DNA from: Bog-473 sp049513455
Lineage (GTDB): Bacteria; Actinomycetota; Acidimicrobiia; Acidimicrobiales; RAAP-2
Assembly (NCBI GenBank): GCA_049513455.1
Contig: JBEKWB010000159.1
Location: 1-7,296, forward strand
Direction: 5' to 3'
DNA length: 7,296 nt
Part shown: in pieces, positions 5,869 to 7,296 of the stretch
How the letters are laid out: every line of letters begins with the position of its first letter
How positions within the stretch are numbered: the stretch's first letter is position 1
The notes under the pieces: model-generated
Seen by the model: the letters and a program-made list of their open reading frames with translations, nothing else
What the model was told of the DNA's origin: nothing
The model's database searches: none
Program-made: the position numbers and the translations under genes

Positions 5869-6634
5869 GCCCCCGCTTCTCTCGCTGCTCGGCGTGGCGA
5901 AATCCTTCGGGGGCGTGCAGGCCGTCAGTGACATCAGCTTCGATGTCCAGTCCGGGGAAAGCGTGGGGTTGGTCGGCCCGAACGGGGCCGGCAAGACGAC
6001 GCTGTTCAACTGTGTCTGCGGGCAGTTGCGCAACGATCACGGCGAGATCCGCCTTCAAGGCATCTCCCTCCACGGAGTGCCGACGTACAAGCGGGCCCGA
6101 CTGGGAATCGGTCGTACCTACCAAAGGGTGGAGATCTTCACTGATATGAGCGTGCGGGAGCACCTCTTGGTCGCCGAGCGCGCCCGCCGGGGCGAGGGGC
6201 GCCTGTGGAGGGACCTGCTCAACATGAGCGCGCCGACGCGCTCGGAATTGGACAACATCGAGGCCATCATGGATCTGGTCGGCATCAGCGCGCTGGCGGA
6301 CACCTCGGTGAACGCGCTCGGGTTGGGCCACTGCCGGCTGGTCGAACTGGCCCGTGCCCTGGCCGGCCAGCCCAAGATCCTGCTGGCCGACGAGCCGTCG
6401 TCGGGCCTCGACATACATGAGACGGCCGAGGTGGCCAAGGTGCTCCGGACTGTGCAGCGCGAGAGCGGTACCGCGCTGCTGCTGGTCGAGCACGATCTCT
6501 CCATGGTCGGAGAGGTAGTGGACCGGACCGTGGTCATGGACCTCGGGTCGATGCTGGCCACCGGCACCTTCAACGAGGTGATGGACAATCCCGAAGTCCG
6601 GCACGCCTACCTGGGTCAGATGGAGGGGTCGTGA
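5861..6634 (+). CDS. livG: LivG-family ABC transporter ATP-binding protein
   Basis: A complete 257-residue cytoplasmic ATPase that pairs with LivF to power the permease. Walker A is GPNGAGKTT (39-47), the Q-loop RTYQ has Q88, Walker B is ILLADEPSSGLD (173-184) with E178 as catalytic glutamate, and the switch histidine is H211 (VEHD). The C-terminal GTFNEVMDNPEVRHAYLG (235-252) is the LivG-specific tail. The signature motif is unusual: LGLGH (153-157) in place of LSxGQ, followed by a normal RLVELARAL helix. The ATG start overlaps the permease stop (shared ATGGCTGA), and the stop overlaps the livF start by 4 bp, so the three genes are translationally coupled. Length and motif order are normal for LivG. 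The transported substrate is not set by this subunit. Confidence 0.96.
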   Translation: MAEPPLLSLLGVAKSFGGVQAVSDISFDVQSGESVGLVGPNGAGKTTLFNCVCGQLRNDHGEIRLQGISLHGVPTYKRARLGIGRTYQRVEIFTDMSVREHLLVAERARRGEGRLWRDLLNMSAPTRSELDNIEAIMDLVGISALADTSVNALGLGHCRLVELARALAGQPKILLADEPSSGLDIHETAEVAKVLRTVQRESGTALLLVEHDLSMVGEVVDRTVVMDLGSMLATGTFNEVMDNPEVRHAYLGQMEGS

Positions 6635-7296
6635 CGTCGACCGGGGGCGGGAGCGGCGACGTCCTGCTCCTCCAGCACGTCAGCGCGGCGTACGGGCCCT
6701 ATCGCGCCCTCTTCGATGTGTCGTTCCGCGTGCCGGCGGGCGGGATCGTCGCCCTCGTCGGATCCAATGGGGCGGGGAAGTCCACCGTCGCCCGCGTGGT
6801 CAGCGGGCTGGTGACTGCGTCGCAGGGGAAAGTCGCCCTCTGCGGCAATGACGTCACCGGACTGCCGGCCTACAAGATCGCCCGGCGCGGCATGGCGCAC
6901 GTGGTCGAGGGGAGGGGCGTCTTCTCCAGCCTCACGGTGGAGGAGAACCTCACGCTGGCGTTCCGCCAGCGAGCGGGCCGACGGCTGCTGGCCTCGAACC
7001 TTGATCGCGCCTATACCGCCTTCCCGATCCTCGGAGACCGGCGGAGGCAGATGGCGGGCACGCTGTCGGGGGGACAGCAACGCCTGCTGTCGCTGGCCAA
7101 GGTGCTGGTGGTCCCGCCCCAGGTGCTGATCGCCGACGAGCTCTCCCTCGGGCTTGCCCCGGTCGTCGTCGACTCCGTCTACGACGGCTTGCGGGAGATC
7201 AATCGCAACGGCACCGCCTTGGTGGTGGTCGAACAGCAGGTCTCGCGCGTCCTCGAGTTGGCCAGCCAGGCGGTCGTCCTCGACCGCGGCTCGGTC
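6631..7296 (+). CDS. livF: LivF-family ABC transporter ATP-binding protein (partial, C-terminus outside window)
   Basis: The first 222 residues of the second ATPase of the importer; about 10-20 residues are probably missing at the window edge. Walker A is GSNGAGKST (44-52); the Q-loop region reads VVEGRGVFSSLTVEENL (91-107), where LivF proteins typically have PEGR; the signature is a perfect LSGGQ (145-149); Walker B is VLIADELSLGLAP (165-177) with E170. The switch position is Gln (Q202 in VEQQ) instead of His, as is usual in LivF. A short Gly/Ser-rich N-terminus (1-10) precedes the first strand. The GTG start at 6631 lies within the GTGA overlap with the livG stop and has GGAGG (6622-6626) 4 bases upstream. 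There is no sign of frameshift or decay. Any gene following it in the operon is outside the window. Confidence 0.95.
   Translation, partial: MTSTGGGSGDVLLLQHVSAAYGPYRALFDVSFRVPAGGIVALVGSNGAGKSTVARVVSGLVTASQGKVALCGNDVTGLPAYKIARRGMAHVVEGRGVFSSLTVEENLTLAFRQRAGRRLLASNLDRAYTAFPILGDRRRQMAGTLSGGQQRLLSLAKVLVVPPQVLIADELSLGLAPVVVDSVYDGLREINRNGTALVVVEQQVSRVLELASQAVVLDRGSV

Noticed and set aside
3766..6033. A 755-codon open frame on the minus strand across the permease and livG genes
   Set aside because: Its translation is rich in Gln, Glu, His, Gly and Arg with no domain, and it lies antisense to clear transporter genes. It is a shadow of strong GC bias at third codon positions.

Overview
The window is strongly GC-rich, with G or C at most third codon positions, GTG starts beside ATG, and genes packed with few gaps. 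Branched-chain-type transporters with a fused LivH-LivM permease, a TetR-family regulator and non-lipoprotein binding proteins of this style suggest an actinobacterium, perhaps an uncultured acidimicrobial lineage. That placement is inference from style; no marker gene is present.

Left part (1-1425): two divergent transcription units share a 76-bp control region. On the minus strand a small metal-binding-type cupin is followed 2 bp later by a D-2-hydroxyacid dehydrogenase of the glyoxylate/hydroxypyruvate reductase type, cut by the window edge. On the plus strand is a ureidoglycolate lyase (AllA)-like gene. AllA family enzymes release glyoxylate and urea, and the dehydrogenase family reduces glyoxylate, so the three genes could form a small ureide/glyoxylate module. 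The chemistry is not proven by sequence.

Middle (1475-2534): a TetR-family repressor gene runs convergent to the AllA-like gene and divergent from the transporter. Upstream of its start is a perfect 9-bp inverted repeat with a 4-bp spacer (2256-2277), the best operator candidate in the window. The remaining ~260 bp to the transporter shows no convincing gene but has an AT-richer patch near 2430-2470 and, at its end, a possible pair of mutually exclusive hairpins touching the ribosome binding site.

Right part (2535-7296): a complete-looking branched-chain amino acid/amide-type (HAAT, Liv) ABC importer: secreted substrate-binding protein, fused LivH-LivM permease, LivG ATPase and LivF ATPase (cut by the window edge). 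The last three genes overlap by 8 and 4 bp, indicating one translationally coupled operon. The substrate cannot be told from sequence; amino acids, amides and urea-like compounds are all transported by the family. The two ATPases are asymmetric in their motifs: combined, they predict one canonical and one degenerate ATP site.

I see no mobile element, CRISPR array, tRNA, rRNA or clearly undescribed system. The most interesting items are the operator, the possible link between ureide/glyoxylate chemistry and the transporter, the asymmetric ATPase pair and the structured leader before the binding-protein gene.
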